From JADGGM01 sp027307005 (lineage in GTDB: Bacteria > Gemmatimonadota > Gemmatimonadetes > Gemmatimonadales > Gemmatimonadaceae), in the NCBI GenBank assembly GCA_035455745.1, contig DATIEP010000023.1, positions 44,101 through 108,100 on the forward strand: DNA of 64,000 nucleotides, in the 5' to 3' direction. Shown piece after piece: positions 41,964 to 50,293 of the stretch. The notes under the pieces were generated by a model. That model was not told where the DNA came from, ran no database searches, and saw only the letters and a program-made list of their open reading frames with translations. Every line of letters starts with the position of its first letter. Positions within the stretch are counted from its first letter, which is position 1. Both the position numbers and the translations under genes were made by a program.

Positions 41964-43160
41964 CCCGCAGAGCCGGCCTTCCACAGAAAACTGCCAACGG
42001 CGATGATCAGCATCGCCATGCCGGACACGGCGATGAAATGCTTCAATTGGCGGGAATAGGCGCGCAGTTGAAGAGCGAAGATCAGACGCCACGTGACTGG
42101 CGCATTCACCTGCATCCTTGCCGTCTCGCGTGGGCCAGAAAGCCGTGGAACGAGGAACCAGAACGCGAGGCAGCAGACAAATGCGGGGCGCGGCCCCGGA
42201 GGAGCGCTCATTTGGTATCACCCCGATCCTGCCTAACCAACGCTCGGCCACTTCCGGCCAGGCGGTAATCGGCGCACGCGTCCGCCGCAATCCGAACGCA
42301 TGGCCGCCGGTGGGATAGAGATGCATTTCGACGGGGACTCCGGCTCTGGCGAGCGCAGCGTGATAGACGATGGAGTTTGCGACGCGGTCGACCGGGTCGT
42401 TTCTCGCCTGCACCAGCAATGTGGGTGGTGTGAGGCGTGTGACGCGAATGTCGGGATTCAACACCGCGTGTCGTCCGGCTCCGGCGAGATGACCCGGATA
42501 CAGCGCGATCGCGAAGTCCGGGCGGCAGCTCACCGTGTCGGCCGCGTCCACCGGCCGGTAGATGCGCCTGACGAAATGCGTCCTGATGGCCGCGACCATG
42601 TGCCCGCCGGCGGAAAAACCGAGCACGCCGATCTTGTGCGGGTTGAGGTGCCAGCGCGCGGCGTGGAAGCGCAGCAGCCCAACGGTTCGTTGGGCATCCT
42701 CGAGTGCGGTCCGGCAGTCCCGATGTGGACCGGTCGTCGCGCAGGGCACGCGGTACTTGAGGAGCACGCAGGTGATGCCCCGCGACGTCAGCCAATCGCA
42801 AGCCTCAGTGCCCTCGAGATCGATGGCGAGAATGTTGTAACCGCCGCCGGGGAAGACGACGACGGCAGCGCCGGTGTTGCGGCCCGAGGGCGAATAGACG
42901 GTCATCGTCGGTTGCGTGACGCTGTCGACATAGATCCAGGGCCGGGCGCCGACGAGCCGTGGACGACCAACGGAATCCAGCACGACGCGGGCGACTTCGG
43001 CGCCAATGCCCGGGCGCGCGTCGGGCATAGCGCCGGCGGGCCAGATCCGGATCTGCGTGTGGCCCGGCGACGGCTGCCAACCGGACTGCGCCGCCGTGCG
43101 ACCGGCGTGTCCGGCTGCGAGCACCACGAACGCGAGCACGATGTGTCTACCGCAGGTCAT
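41640..43160 (-). CDS. Exported esterase (acetyl-esterase type) fused in frame to a small acidic protein
   Basis: 506 codons from ATG 43160. A signal peptide (IVLAFVVLAAGHAGRTAAQS) is followed by an alpha/beta hydrolase of the acetyl-xylan-esterase/BD-FAE type: VVVFPGGGYNILAIDLEGTE, nucleophile elbow VLGFSAGGHMVA, acid region LLVQARNDPVD, and His in YPTGGHAFG. The family ends near residue 310 (AERWLGRIGVIPNE), but no stop is present. The frame runs through ~90 meaningless codons into a complete 107-residue acidic protein (see 41640-41963). Either the esterase lost its stop or two genes share a frame by chance. Conserved active-site residues suggest the esterase works. Confidence 0.75.
   Translation of the reverse strand: MTCGRHIVLAFVVLAAGHAGRTAAQSGWQPSPGHTQIRIWPAGAMPDARPGIGAEVARVVLDSVGRPRLVGARPWIYVDSVTQPTMTVYSPSGRNTGAAVVVFPGGGYNILAIDLEGTEACDWLTSRGITCVLLKYRVPCATTGPHRDCRTALEDAQRTVGLLRFHAARWHLNPHKIGVLGFSAGGHMVAAIRTHFVRRIYRPVDAADTVSCRPDFAIALYPGHLAGAGRHAVLNPDIRVTRLTPPTLLVQARNDPVDRVANSIVYHAALARAGVPVEMHLYPTGGHAFGLRRTRAPITAWPEVAERWLGRIGVIPNERSSGAAPRICLLPRVLVPRSTAFWPTRDGKDAGECASHVASDLRSSTARLFPPIEAFHRRVRHGDADHRRWQFSVEGRLCGMMTVDIRASRAHERDFATDSKLLEHDGGSLIQLRDKTTNALLGTIDDDDLKFLVDELEEESPTDQDYYFDSATIEMLEDDGAPATLVALLRQVLGSQDGMEMRWERH
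41960..42211 (-). CDS. Possible small membrane protein
   Basis: 83 codons from ATG 42211. The C-terminal part has a basic segment and one transmembrane helix (RQLKHFIAVSGMAMLIIAVG, then SFLWKAGSAG). It overlaps the following acidic-protein ATG by ATGA, an arrangement used widely in this window. It lies in another frame inside the esterase read-through. No family recognised. Confidence 0.4.
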   Translation of the reverse strand: MSAPPGPRPAFVCCLAFWFLVPRLSGPRETARMQVNAPVTWRLIFALQLRAYSRQLKHFIAVSGMAMLIIAVGSFLWKAGSAG

Positions 43161-43267
43161 CGCCCGGTACCCGTGCGATCCGAGGATTCATGCCTAACGG
43201 CAGCCGGCGGCAACCGCACTCCACGCCCTTCGGAGCCCGGCCCGGATGCCGGCGATGCGTCGCCTCC

Positions 43268-43354
43268 CTATCGGCGCCGCCGATACAGCAGTCTGCCAAC
43301 GATGAAGACGATTGCGGCAATCAGGATAATGAAGGGAAGGCGGTTGCCAATCAT
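43268..43354 (-). CDS. 28-residue membrane peptide
   Basis: ATG 43354: MIGNRLPFIILIAAIVFIVG, then RLLYRRRR and stop. One clean transmembrane helix with a positive C-terminus. No clear Shine-Dalgarno. The composition is very unlike the surrounding frames, which suggests it is real. Function unknown. Confidence 0.45.
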   Translation of the reverse strand: MIGNRLPFIILIAAIVFIVGRLLYRRRR

Positions 43355-43489
43355 AGATCGTTCGATGTCGGGTCAGTTCAACGTGGTCATGCAGGAGCAA
43401 CGATCCCAACGCATAGCGTGCGACACGCACTCCGAAGGCGCTCGACAAACGCTCGTGGAGTTGATGCGTCCGTCAGCGGCGGCGATGGG

Positions 43490-43630
43490 TTAGTCCTCGA
43501 GCGGATGTACGTAGCGCGCCAACACCGTCGTGTACCTGTCGCCGAAGCGCGCCGATGTAATGCCGTCGTACGGAATGCTTTCTGTTTCCTCATCCCAAAG
43601 GCTCGTTCGGCGGCCACGCTTGCAGCGCAT
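43490..43630 (-). CDS. Small conserved-looking ORF (46 residues)
   Basis: ATG 43630: MRCKRGRRTSLWDEETESIP, then YDGITSARFGDRYTTVLARY and VHPLED. The alternating strand pattern with the VHPLED end looks like the C-terminal half of a small beta protein; the N-terminal half may be missing. No family recognised. The stop TAA lies in a GTTAG word. Confidence 0.4.
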   Translation of the reverse strand: MRCKRGRRTSLWDEETESIPYDGITSARFGDRYTTVLARYVHPLED

Positions 43631-43823
43631 TCCTCGGTCGGAGTAGTGGGCAGCCCACGGGGGCGTGCACTTGGCGACACCGTGTGGCCATCCAGAAAGT
43701 ATGGCTTGGGCTCACCTCCGCCGCCATTCCGCGCCCGCAGGCGTTGACATCGAAACCGGGACGACGCCCTATTCGTACGAACGCCTGGCAGTGCCTCGAA
43801 GCCACCCGCCCGGAGAGTGCGCG

Positions 43824-44213
43824 ATGAAGCCCAATATCCTTCTCGTCGTGACATCGATGCTCTCGATTCTCTTGATCTCGTTCCACATCGCGGAGGACAT
43901 CGTACTTGGATTCACGGGTGGAGGGCTCTCGAATCTCATCGCCATCGCCGTCCTCGTCGCTTACCTGTGTGGAGCGCTCCTGTGGAGTGAGCGGCGGTTG
44001 GGCTTGATCATCCTCCTGCTCGGATCGCTCGTGGCAGTGGTGATACCGGTCATCCACATGATGGGAGCGGGTCTCGGTGTCCGCCGGTCGGCGGGAGCGT
44101 TCTTCTTCGTCTGGACGCTGTATGCCCTTGGCGTGACCGGGACGTTCGGCTTTCTGCTCTCGACGCACGCGCTCTGGACGTCGCGCGTCGTCTCACGGGC
44201 TCCCGTTCCGTGA
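43824..44213 (+). CDS. Membrane protein of unknown function
   Basis: 129 residues from ATG 43824 (MKPNILLVVTSMLSILLISF). Four hydrophobic segments: the N-terminus, SNLIAIAVLVAYLCGALLW, GLIILLLGSLVAVVIPVIHM and FFVWTLYALGVTGTFGFLLS. Conserved-looking His residues lie in the first and third helices. No family named. Convergent with the next membrane gene. Confidence 0.7.
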   Translation: MKPNILLVVTSMLSILLISFHIAEDIVLGFTGGGLSNLIAIAVLVAYLCGALLWSERRLGLIILLLGSLVAVVIPVIHMMGAGLGVRRSAGAFFFVWTLYALGVTGTFGFLLSTHALWTSRVVSRAPVP

Positions 44214-44248
44214 GGCAGGCGCGTCCGACGCTCCGTTAGGCCGCGCGT

Positions 44249-44620
44249 TCACGAGGGCGCGCGGTCGATGCTCGGGGGCCACAGCCGTCGCACCGCCAGC
44301 GTTGCGAGCGCTCCGACGGCGAGGGCGCTCAGCGTGCCACCGACCCCGAGGATGAGCAGGAGCTCGAGCCTCGAGTGCAGCAACTCCTGAGCGCTGACCG
44401 GCGCGGCGAGGCTTTGCAGGCAGGCCTGATCGTGCCCAGCGCAACCACGGAGCCCGATCTGCGACCGAGCGACAACGCCGAGAATGATGACCCACTGCGC
44501 GAGCAGGGCCCCCAAGAGAGCCCGGCGCCACGTGAGGCGGCGCGTGAGGGCAACAGCGGCGATGCCGACGACGGGCGCCGGAAGGCAGAACAGCGCGATG
44601 TCCCTGAGAAGATCGGCCAT
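44249..44620 (-). CDS. Membrane protein of unknown function
   Basis: 123 residues from ATG 44620 (MADLLRDIALFCLPAPVVGI). Three hydrophobic segments (ALFCLPAPVVGIAAVALTRR, ALLGALLAQWVIILGVVARS, ELLLILGVGGTLSALAVGAL). A loop has two Cys (GCAGHDQACLQ) that could form a disulphide. It is 2 bases after another short minus-strand frame. No family recognised. Confidence 0.65.
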   Translation of the reverse strand: MADLLRDIALFCLPAPVVGIAAVALTRRLTWRRALLGALLAQWVIILGVVARSQIGLRGCAGHDQACLQSLAAPVSAQELLHSRLELLLILGVGGTLSALAVGALATLAVRRLWPPSIDRAPS

Positions 44621-44622
44621 AG

Positions 44623-44883
44623 CTAGCTCACGCGATGTCGATGGCTGGTGTCGCCATGGTGAAATTGCCTGTGGCCATCTTGTGCGGGGTGCGTAGCGGT
44701 TCGCTTCGCCCGTTGCTCTTTCAAATACAGCATGTAGCCGCCGAATGCAGAGGAAGTAAAGGCGGCATCGACAGCAAAATGCGGGAAGTAGTCGCCGCGC
44801 ACGTCATCGAGCCGGCGTACGATCGTTTCACGGGAAGATCCGGTGGCCTCGAGCAGATACTGGACGCCGCCATCCTGGAACAC
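44623..44883 (-). CDS. Hypothetical protein, probably 5' truncated
   Basis: 86 residues from GTG 44883 (MFQDGGVQYLLEATGSSRET). The part up to FAVDAAFTSSAFGGYMLYLK looks like real protein, and the reading continues sensibly upstream (PGFHAWVV) without a good start. The first domain half may therefore be lost. No family named with confidence. Two bases upstream of the membrane gene. Confidence 0.4.
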   Translation of the reverse strand: MFQDGGVQYLLEATGSSRETIVRRLDDVRGDYFPHFAVDAAFTSSAFGGYMLYLKEQRAKRTATHPAQDGHRQFHHGDTSHRHRVS

Positions 44884-45026
44884 GACCCACGCGTGAAATC
44901 CAGGCTGAGCTTCCTTCTCAGTCCGCCGTGAACGCTTCCGACCATCTTGGGTCGGGTTCGGCGAGTACGATCTCGGTGCTCGGCGATCTCGTCGTCATCG
45001 AGGAGCGTGTGGCGGTATGACGCGCG

Positions 45027-45212
45027 TTAGGCGGCAACGATAGACTCCTCACTACCGCGCTCCGGAGTCTCGGATTCACCGAGGGACGTCTCTATACTCC
45101 ACGGAATGTTGCGCAGGAAATCGTGGCTGATTACCGCCCGGGATGGGTGTTCGCAGACGTGTATGGACAAGACCGCGTCGATCGCGCTGACGGCCGGCAA
45201 GCAACGCGTCAC
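45027..45212 (-). CDS. Small hypothetical ORF
   Basis: 61 residues from GTG 45212 (MTRCLPAVSAIDAVLSIHVC, then EHPSRAVISHDFLRNIPWSI). The GTG overlaps the stop of the gamma-glutamyltransferase gene (GTGA). The stop TAA is in a CGTTAGGC word. The sequence looks natural but I do not recognise it; it could be a gene fragment. Confidence 0.35.
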   Translation of the reverse strand: MTRCLPAVSAIDAVLSIHVCEHPSRAVISHDFLRNIPWSIETSLGESETPERGSEESIVAA

Positions 45213-46966
45213 TTCTTGATCGGCAACTGTTCCGGTATCGCCGCGCCATCGTGCCGCGGATCGCTCGCACCGTAGTGAATGCCGCCGTCAGTCCCCATCA
45301 CGGCTTGGCCCCATCCGAAATGCCCGGTGCGCGGGCCGTACAACGTGAGATCGTAACCCATCGCCGACAGCGAGTCGCGCACCGCCTCCGGAATGCGCGA
45401 CTCGATGTCGAAGTTGCACCCTGAGAATCCTGGCTTGGTGAACCGCCCCGCCTCGAGCGCTTGCTGGATGTTCATGCCGTAGTCGGCGATGTTCGAGACG
45501 AACTGCGCATGCGCCTGCGCCTGGTTCCATCCACCCATGATGCCGAACCCGATGCGCACGCTGTCCTTCTGCATGAATCCCGGTATCAGCGTGTGCAGCG
45601 GCCGCTTGTGCGGCGCAAGCGTGTTGGCCATTGCGGTGTCGAGCGTGAACAGCGCGCCGCGATCCTGCAGAATGAATCCGGCGCCCGAGGGTACGAGCCC
45701 CGAACCGAACTCATCATAGTTGCTTTGAATCAGCGACACGATGTCACCGTCGGCATCGATCACGGTGAGATATATCGTGTCGCCGCCCTTCTTGTCGGTG
45801 ATCGACGAAAACTCCGACGGCGCGGCACTGCACACCGCGCGTGTCGAATCGATCGTCGCCGCACGCTCGGCCGCGTGCGCCGAGTCGAGCATCTGCGCCA
45901 CGGGGATGTTGGCGAGACGCGGATCGCCCACGTACCGCAGCACGTCGGCGTACGCCAGTTGTTTGGCCTCCATCGTCACGTGCAGCGCTTGCGTCGCGTG
46001 GAATCCGTATGCACCCATGGGATAGTGCGACATCATCTGCAGCATCATCAAGGCACCGATGCCCTGACTGTTAGGCGGCAGCTCGTACACCGTCCAGCCG
46101 CGATAGTCGACGTGCAATGGCGTCACCCATTCCGGCTCAAAATCCTCGAGGTCGGCAGCCGTCATCGTGCCGCCGAGGTCGTGCTCGGTCGAGAGAATGG
46201 AGTCGGCGGTCGCACCCTTGTAGAACCCGTCGCGGCCGTGCTTCGCGATCAGCGTGAGCGTTCGCGCGAGATCCGGATTCTTGAAGATCTCACCCTCGCG
46301 CGGCGTGTGACCGTCGATGAGATACGTCTTGGCGGCGTCCGGGGTCGCGCTCAACACCTTCAAGTACTCGCCCCACGTTTCTGCGATTACGTGCGTGACA
46401 GGGAATCCTTCGCTCGCGTACCGGATCGCCGGGGCGAGCACCGTGGACAGCGGCAGCTTGCCGAACTTGTCGTGCAGTGCTTGCCATCCCGCCACCGCGC
46501 CCGGCACCGTCACGCTCCAGACTCCCCGAATGGGAATGCGATCGAGTCCCTTGGACTTGAGCAGCTCGGGCGTCATGCCGCTCGCCGACCATCCGCTCGA
46601 ATTGAGTCCGTACAGTTTGCCCGTCTTCGCGATGTAGACGATGGCGAACAGATCGCCGCCGACGCCGTTCATCGCCGGCTCCATGAGTCCATTCGCGGCG
46701 TTCGCCGCGATCGCCGCGTCGACCGCATTGCCGCCTAACTCGAGCATGTGCACGCCGGCGCTCGCCGCCAGCGGCTGGCTCGCCGCGACGATGCCGTAGC
46801 GCGTGATGACCATCGACCGCCCGGGAATCGGAAGCGGTTGGCCGTGGTCCGGTATGACGGGCACCCCGTGTTGGGCAACGGCGACCGACGGTACGGCAAC
46901 GCACAGCGCGGCCGCGAGCACCGAGACGACACAACGGTAGTTAGGCACCACTGCGCGCGCCACCAT
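45209..46966 (-). CDS. Gamma-glutamyltransferase family protein
   Basis: 585 residues from ATG 46966 with a signal peptide (CVVSVLAAALCVAVPSVAVA). An Ntn-hydrolase that matures by self-cleavage; the nucleophile is Thr397 in KGGDTIYLTVIDADG. Other marks: GVHMLELGGNAVDAAIAANA, GVGGDLFAIVY, YELPPNSQGIGALMMLQMMS and GWGQAVMGTDGG near the C-terminus. Members cleave gamma-glutamyl bonds (glutathione and relatives) or act as acylases; the periplasm is the likely site. Full length. Confidence 0.9.
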   Translation of the reverse strand: MVARAVVPNYRCVVSVLAAALCVAVPSVAVAQHGVPVIPDHGQPLPIPGRSMVITRYGIVAASQPLAASAGVHMLELGGNAVDAAIAANAANGLMEPAMNGVGGDLFAIVYIAKTGKLYGLNSSGWSASGMTPELLKSKGLDRIPIRGVWSVTVPGAVAGWQALHDKFGKLPLSTVLAPAIRYASEGFPVTHVIAETWGEYLKVLSATPDAAKTYLIDGHTPREGEIFKNPDLARTLTLIAKHGRDGFYKGATADSILSTEHDLGGTMTAADLEDFEPEWVTPLHVDYRGWTVYELPPNSQGIGALMMLQMMSHYPMGAYGFHATQALHVTMEAKQLAYADVLRYVGDPRLANIPVAQMLDSAHAAERAATIDSTRAVCSAAPSEFSSITDKKGGDTIYLTVIDADGDIVSLIQSNYDEFGSGLVPSGAGFILQDRGALFTLDTAMANTLAPHKRPLHTLIPGFMQKDSVRIGFGIMGGWNQAQAHAQFVSNIADYGMNIQQALEAGRFTKPGFSGCNFDIESRIPEAVRDSLSAMGYDLTLYGPRTGHFGWGQAVMGTDGGIHYGASDPRHDGAAIPEQLPIKK

Positions 46967-46971
46967 GTGTG

Positions 46972-48081
46972 CTACTCGACGAAGAACAGCCGCAGCCCGT
47001 GCTTCGATGCGAACGTGCGCGCGTTCGTCTGGATCGTTTGCCACTCGGCGCCCGTGATCGGGCGCTTGGTGTTGTCCGCCAGCACCAGTTGATCCTTCCC
47101 CGACACGTACATCGCCACGGCGCCGCCGCTGAACCGCACGGCCTCGAACAGATGCGCCTCGAGCAGCAGATCCTTCTCCTTGGTGTCGCCGAGGGTTCCG
47201 TCGCGAAGACAGCTCGACAACAGGTCGCGCCGCAGATCCGGATTTGCCTTGAGATACACCGCCGCCAACACATCGTACGACACCTGGTCTTCCGCGGTCA
47301 CCGACTTCCCTTCCATGACGCCGAACGTGTCGCCGCCAAAGTAAATCGCATCGCGCTTGAACTTGTCGGACAGCACGAGGTGGCTGTAGCCGTAATCGAA
47401 GCACGCGCCGTGCGGACGGCGCCCATAGTCCAACGCCGCGAACACCTGCTTCGTGCGCGGATCGAATTGCGGGTTGGTCGCCGTGTAATCGCCAGCCGCC
47501 GACTTGTTGAGCGCACCGGGCGCCATCTTCACGACGGCGTCGCCGAACCCTCGGCCGCCCGGCGCGAGTCCGCGCCCAACGCCGGGTGCGGCCGTTGCCT
47601 TGAGATCATATTTCTTCCATCGGCCGCCCATGCCCGTCACCTCGAAATCGGCGTCGAGGGCGGTCTTGGGGAACGTCGCGCGATCATCGGCGGCGACGCG
47701 GATCGCCGCAGGATTGAGCGGCGAGTCCGTGAGCTTCATCTGGCCCGCATTCACGGCGCGCTCGTACATCTGCGTGTAGCTGTCGTAGTTGTTCGGCGTC
47801 ATGAACCACTTCGTGGCCACGAAATTGATCGTCAGCGGCGCCGTCTGCAGTCGCTGCCGCATGTGCATGAACGCTTCCTCCAATTTCTTCCGCGATGCCT
47901 TACGGAGCGACGGATCGGTCGCCTTGAGCGCATCCAACGTCGGCGTGAACAGCTTCGACAACGCGTGGCGATTGATGTCGGCGATGCGCGCATTCACGAA
48001 GGCGTGCTGCACGGCGCCGCTCTTCGACCCTGACGTCCACGGCATCGACTGGTTGCCACTCGGCGGCTGGGGAGCGGTCAT
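46972..48081 (-). CDS. DUF3626-like protein of unknown function
   Basis: 369 residues from ATG 48081. The N-terminal ~100 residues are helical (ATDPSLRKASRKKLEEAFMH). The region RTKQVFAALDYGRRPHGACF, then DYGYSHLVLSDKFKRDAIYF with GGDTFGV, resembles DUF3626 proteins, which share an ALDY/DG-x-YG-x-S pattern; this match is by memory and not secure. No signal peptide or membrane segment. It ends 5 bases before the gamma-glutamyltransferase start on the same strand, so the two may be one operon. Some DUF3626-type proteins are suspected effectors. Confidence 0.6.
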   Translation of the reverse strand: MTAPQPPSGNQSMPWTSGSKSGAVQHAFVNARIADINRHALSKLFTPTLDALKATDPSLRKASRKKLEEAFMHMRQRLQTAPLTINFVATKWFMTPNNYDSYTQMYERAVNAGQMKLTDSPLNPAAIRVAADDRATFPKTALDADFEVTGMGGRWKKYDLKATAAPGVGRGLAPGGRGFGDAVVKMAPGALNKSAAGDYTATNPQFDPRTKQVFAALDYGRRPHGACFDYGYSHLVLSDKFKRDAIYFGGDTFGVMEGKSVTAEDQVSYDVLAAVYLKANPDLRRDLLSSCLRDGTLGDTKEKDLLLEAHLFEAVRFSGGAVAMYVSGKDQLVLADNTKRPITGAEWQTIQTNARTFASKHGLRLFFVE

Positions 48082-48152
48082 TATGAAAACCTGACGTTTG
48101 GGGAATGGGGGATCAGACGTCGACAGGGACCCAAATCATGGCGCCGGCGCCG

Positions 48153-49415
48153 TCAAGTCGTAAGACCCGCAGAAGTGGACGGTTCCGCGTGGGCGACCAA
48201 CGCCGCCGCCGCGAGATCGCCCGTGACGTTGAGCGCCGTCGCGATCGTATCCGGCAGCGCATCGACGGCGATCAAGATGCCAATGCCCTCGGCCGGGAGG
48301 CCGATCGCGAGGAACAGCGGTGTGAGCATGATGAACGCGCCGCGCGGCACGCCCGGCGCCACGAACGCCAGAAACACGGACGCAACGCCGACGGTTGCGA
48401 GCTCGCGCGCGTGCAACGGAATTCCGTAGAACCATCCGACGAACAATGCACCAATGGTCCATGACACCGGCGCGCCGATCTTGAACATCGAGACGGCGAG
48501 CGGCAGCACGAATCCGGTGATGCGATCCGACAGCGCGAGCCCCCGTTCGCCGCTCTCCATGAGCACCGGCAGCGAAGCGATCGATGAGCTCGAGCTGAAT
48601 GCGATGAGCTGCGCGGGGAGCGCCGCCCGCGCGAACCGCCCGATGGGAATTCCGCCGAAGGCCGCGACGACCGGATAGAGCAGCAGGATCACCGCGAGGT
48701 TGCCGAGCGTGTACGCGGCGATGTAGACGCCGATCGCCCCGGCCACGGAGCCGCCCAGGTGCGCGGCGAGCGGCAGCACCAGCGCGAACACGCCGATGGG
48801 CGCGACGAACACGACCCAGCGCACGATGCGCATCATCACATCGCCTAACGCGCGGGCGGCTTCGACGAGCGGCCGCCGCGTTGCTTCGTGGCTTCGCGCG
48901 ATCGCGATCGCCAGAATGAGCGTGAACAGAATGAGTGGGACCATCGCGCCGTCGGCGGCAGCGGCGACGGGATTGGATGGAATCAGCGACGTGAGCCACG
49001 CGCCGAAGCTCGTCACCTGGCCGCCGGCCGACAGCTGCTTCGCCGCCTCGGCGGCGCCCGCGGGGAGCATCGCCCTGGCGCCGCCCGACGCCGGGAGCGG
49101 CAGCAGCGCGAACAGGAACGATGCGAGCGGAACGACGACGATCGCGGTCGCGCCCAACAGGACGACGAAGACGACGATCGTGCGGCCGCCGGTTCTTCCG
49201 ATCGCGCTGACGTCGCTCGCCGATGCGATGCCGGTGATGAGCAGCGAGACGACCAACGGGATGACGGTCATCCGGATGGCGTTCACCCAGAGCGTCCCGA
49301 TGGGCGCGATGGCGTCGGCCGCGTGGAGCAGCGTCGCGCTGCCTAACGCAGCGATGATCGCGCCGAGGACGATGGCGGCGCCGAGTGCGACGAGGACGCG
49401 GGTGCTCTCTTTCAT
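48153..49415 (-). CDS. Dicarboxylate/amino acid:cation symporter (DAACS family)
   Basis: 420 residues from ATG 49415. Family features in order: WVNAIRMTVIPLVVSLLITG, the serine-rich re-entrant loop AQLIAFSSSSSIASLPVLME, FVLPLAVSMFKIGAPVSWTI, and the second loop AVDALPDTIATALNVTGDLA. About eight helices and two hairpins. It imports glutamate, aspartate or C4-dicarboxylates with Na+ or H+. In many GltP homologues the loop reads NTDG near VLPLGATIN; here it is VLPLAVSMF, which suggests altered specificity. Confidence 0.9.
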   Translation of the reverse strand: MKESTRVLVALGAAIVLGAIIAALGSATLLHAADAIAPIGTLWVNAIRMTVIPLVVSLLITGIASASDVSAIGRTGGRTIVVFVVLLGATAIVVVPLASFLFALLPLPASGGARAMLPAGAAEAAKQLSAGGQVTSFGAWLTSLIPSNPVAAAADGAMVPLILFTLILAIAIARSHEATRRPLVEAARALGDVMMRIVRWVVFVAPIGVFALVLPLAAHLGGSVAGAIGVYIAAYTLGNLAVILLLYPVVAAFGGIPIGRFARAALPAQLIAFSSSSSIASLPVLMESGERGLALSDRITGFVLPLAVSMFKIGAPVSWTIGALFVGWFYGIPLHARELATVGVASVFLAFVAPGVPRGAFIMLTPLFLAIGLPAEGIGILIAVDALPDTIATALNVTGDLAAAALVAHAEPSTSAGLTT

Positions 49416-49430
49416 CTGGTGGTCATGGGG

Positions 49431-50171
49431 TCACATCATGAGATCGCCGCCGTTGATGTCGAGCGACGTGCCGGTGAGGTACCCCGCCGCCTCGGACGCG
49501 GCGAAGCACACGAGGTTCGCGACTTCCAGCGCGGTCCCGAGGCGGCGCACGGGATAGCCGGCGGCCAGGCGCTCGAGCACGTCGGGCGCCGCGTGCTCGC
49601 GCGTCAGCTCGGTGTCGATCATGCCCGGACACACCGCGTTCACCGTAATGCCGAACGGCCCCAGCTCCTTCGCCGCCGCGCGCGTCAGGCCGAGCAGTCC
49701 CGCCTTGGAAGCGGTGTAATGGGCGCCGCCTAACGTGCTGACCATCCGGCCCGCCGACGACGAGATGTTGATGATGCGCCCGTAGCGTTGGGCCTGCATC
49801 GCCGGCAGCACCGCTCGGGTGAACAGAAACGGCGCGACCAGGTTCACCTCGAGCGCGTCGCGAAACTCATGGGCGGTGAGGTCGGGGAACCGCGTCGAGC
49901 GCGCCATGGCAGCGTTGTTCACCAGAATGTCGATGCGGCCGAAGCGGTCCAGTGTTCGGCGGACGATGTCCTCCGGTGCGCCGGCGGCGGCGATGTCGCC
50001 CGCCACGGCCAGCGCGCGTTCGCCCAACGACGCGACAACGGCATCGGCGCGCACCGCATCGCGCACGTTGACGGCCACGCTCGCGCCGCGCTCGTACAAC
50101 CGCGCAGCAATGGCGCGGCCCAGGCCGCGCGCCGCTCCAGTGACGATCGCGACGCGACCGCTGAAATCCAA
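49431..50171 (-). CDS. SDR family oxidoreductase
   Basis: 246 residues if TTG 50171 is the start (LDFSGRVAIVTGAARGLGRA); the frame extends upstream, but that part is not family-like and no ATG fits. Classical short-chain dehydrogenase: cofactor motif TGAARGLG, NNAA, catalytic Ser-Tyr-Lys in ISSSAGRMVS and YTASKAG, and the C-terminal LTGTSLDINGGDLM. Similar to 3-oxoacyl-ACP reductases (FabG-like), but the substrate is unknown. It ends 15 bases upstream of the symporter gene. Confidence 0.88.
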   Translation of the reverse strand: MDFSGRVAIVTGAARGLGRAIAARLYERGASVAVNVRDAVRADAVVASLGERALAVAGDIAAAGAPEDIVRRTLDRFGRIDILVNNAAMARSTRFPDLTAHEFRDALEVNLVAPFLFTRAVLPAMQAQRYGRIINISSSAGRMVSTLGGAHYTASKAGLLGLTRAAAKELGPFGITVNAVCPGMIDTELTREHAAPDVLERLAAGYPVRRLGTALEVANLVCFAASEAAGYLTGTSLDINGGDLMM

Positions 50172-50293
50172 CGGCGCGTCGCGGACTCTTTCGTCACGTG
50201 CGTCGTTCGGCTCGATGGTAGCGGTCCGTTGGAGACGCGCCAATATGGCTATGCATTCCCCGGGACGCGAGCGACGCCGTCCATGGAACCGGA

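Noticed and set aside
44938..45008. Start of a GrpB-like gene (EIVLAEPDPRW) on the minus strand
   Set aside because: Only about 20 residues fit before a stop; too short to support a gene or a remnant.
45461..46738. 425-codon plus-strand open frame opposite gamma-glutamyltransferase
   Set aside because: Antisense shadow with Arg/His-rich composition; the minus-strand gene has complete family motifs.
49416..49440. Fusion of the symporter and SDR genes
   Set aside because: They are separate frames 15 bases apart with their own starts and stops.
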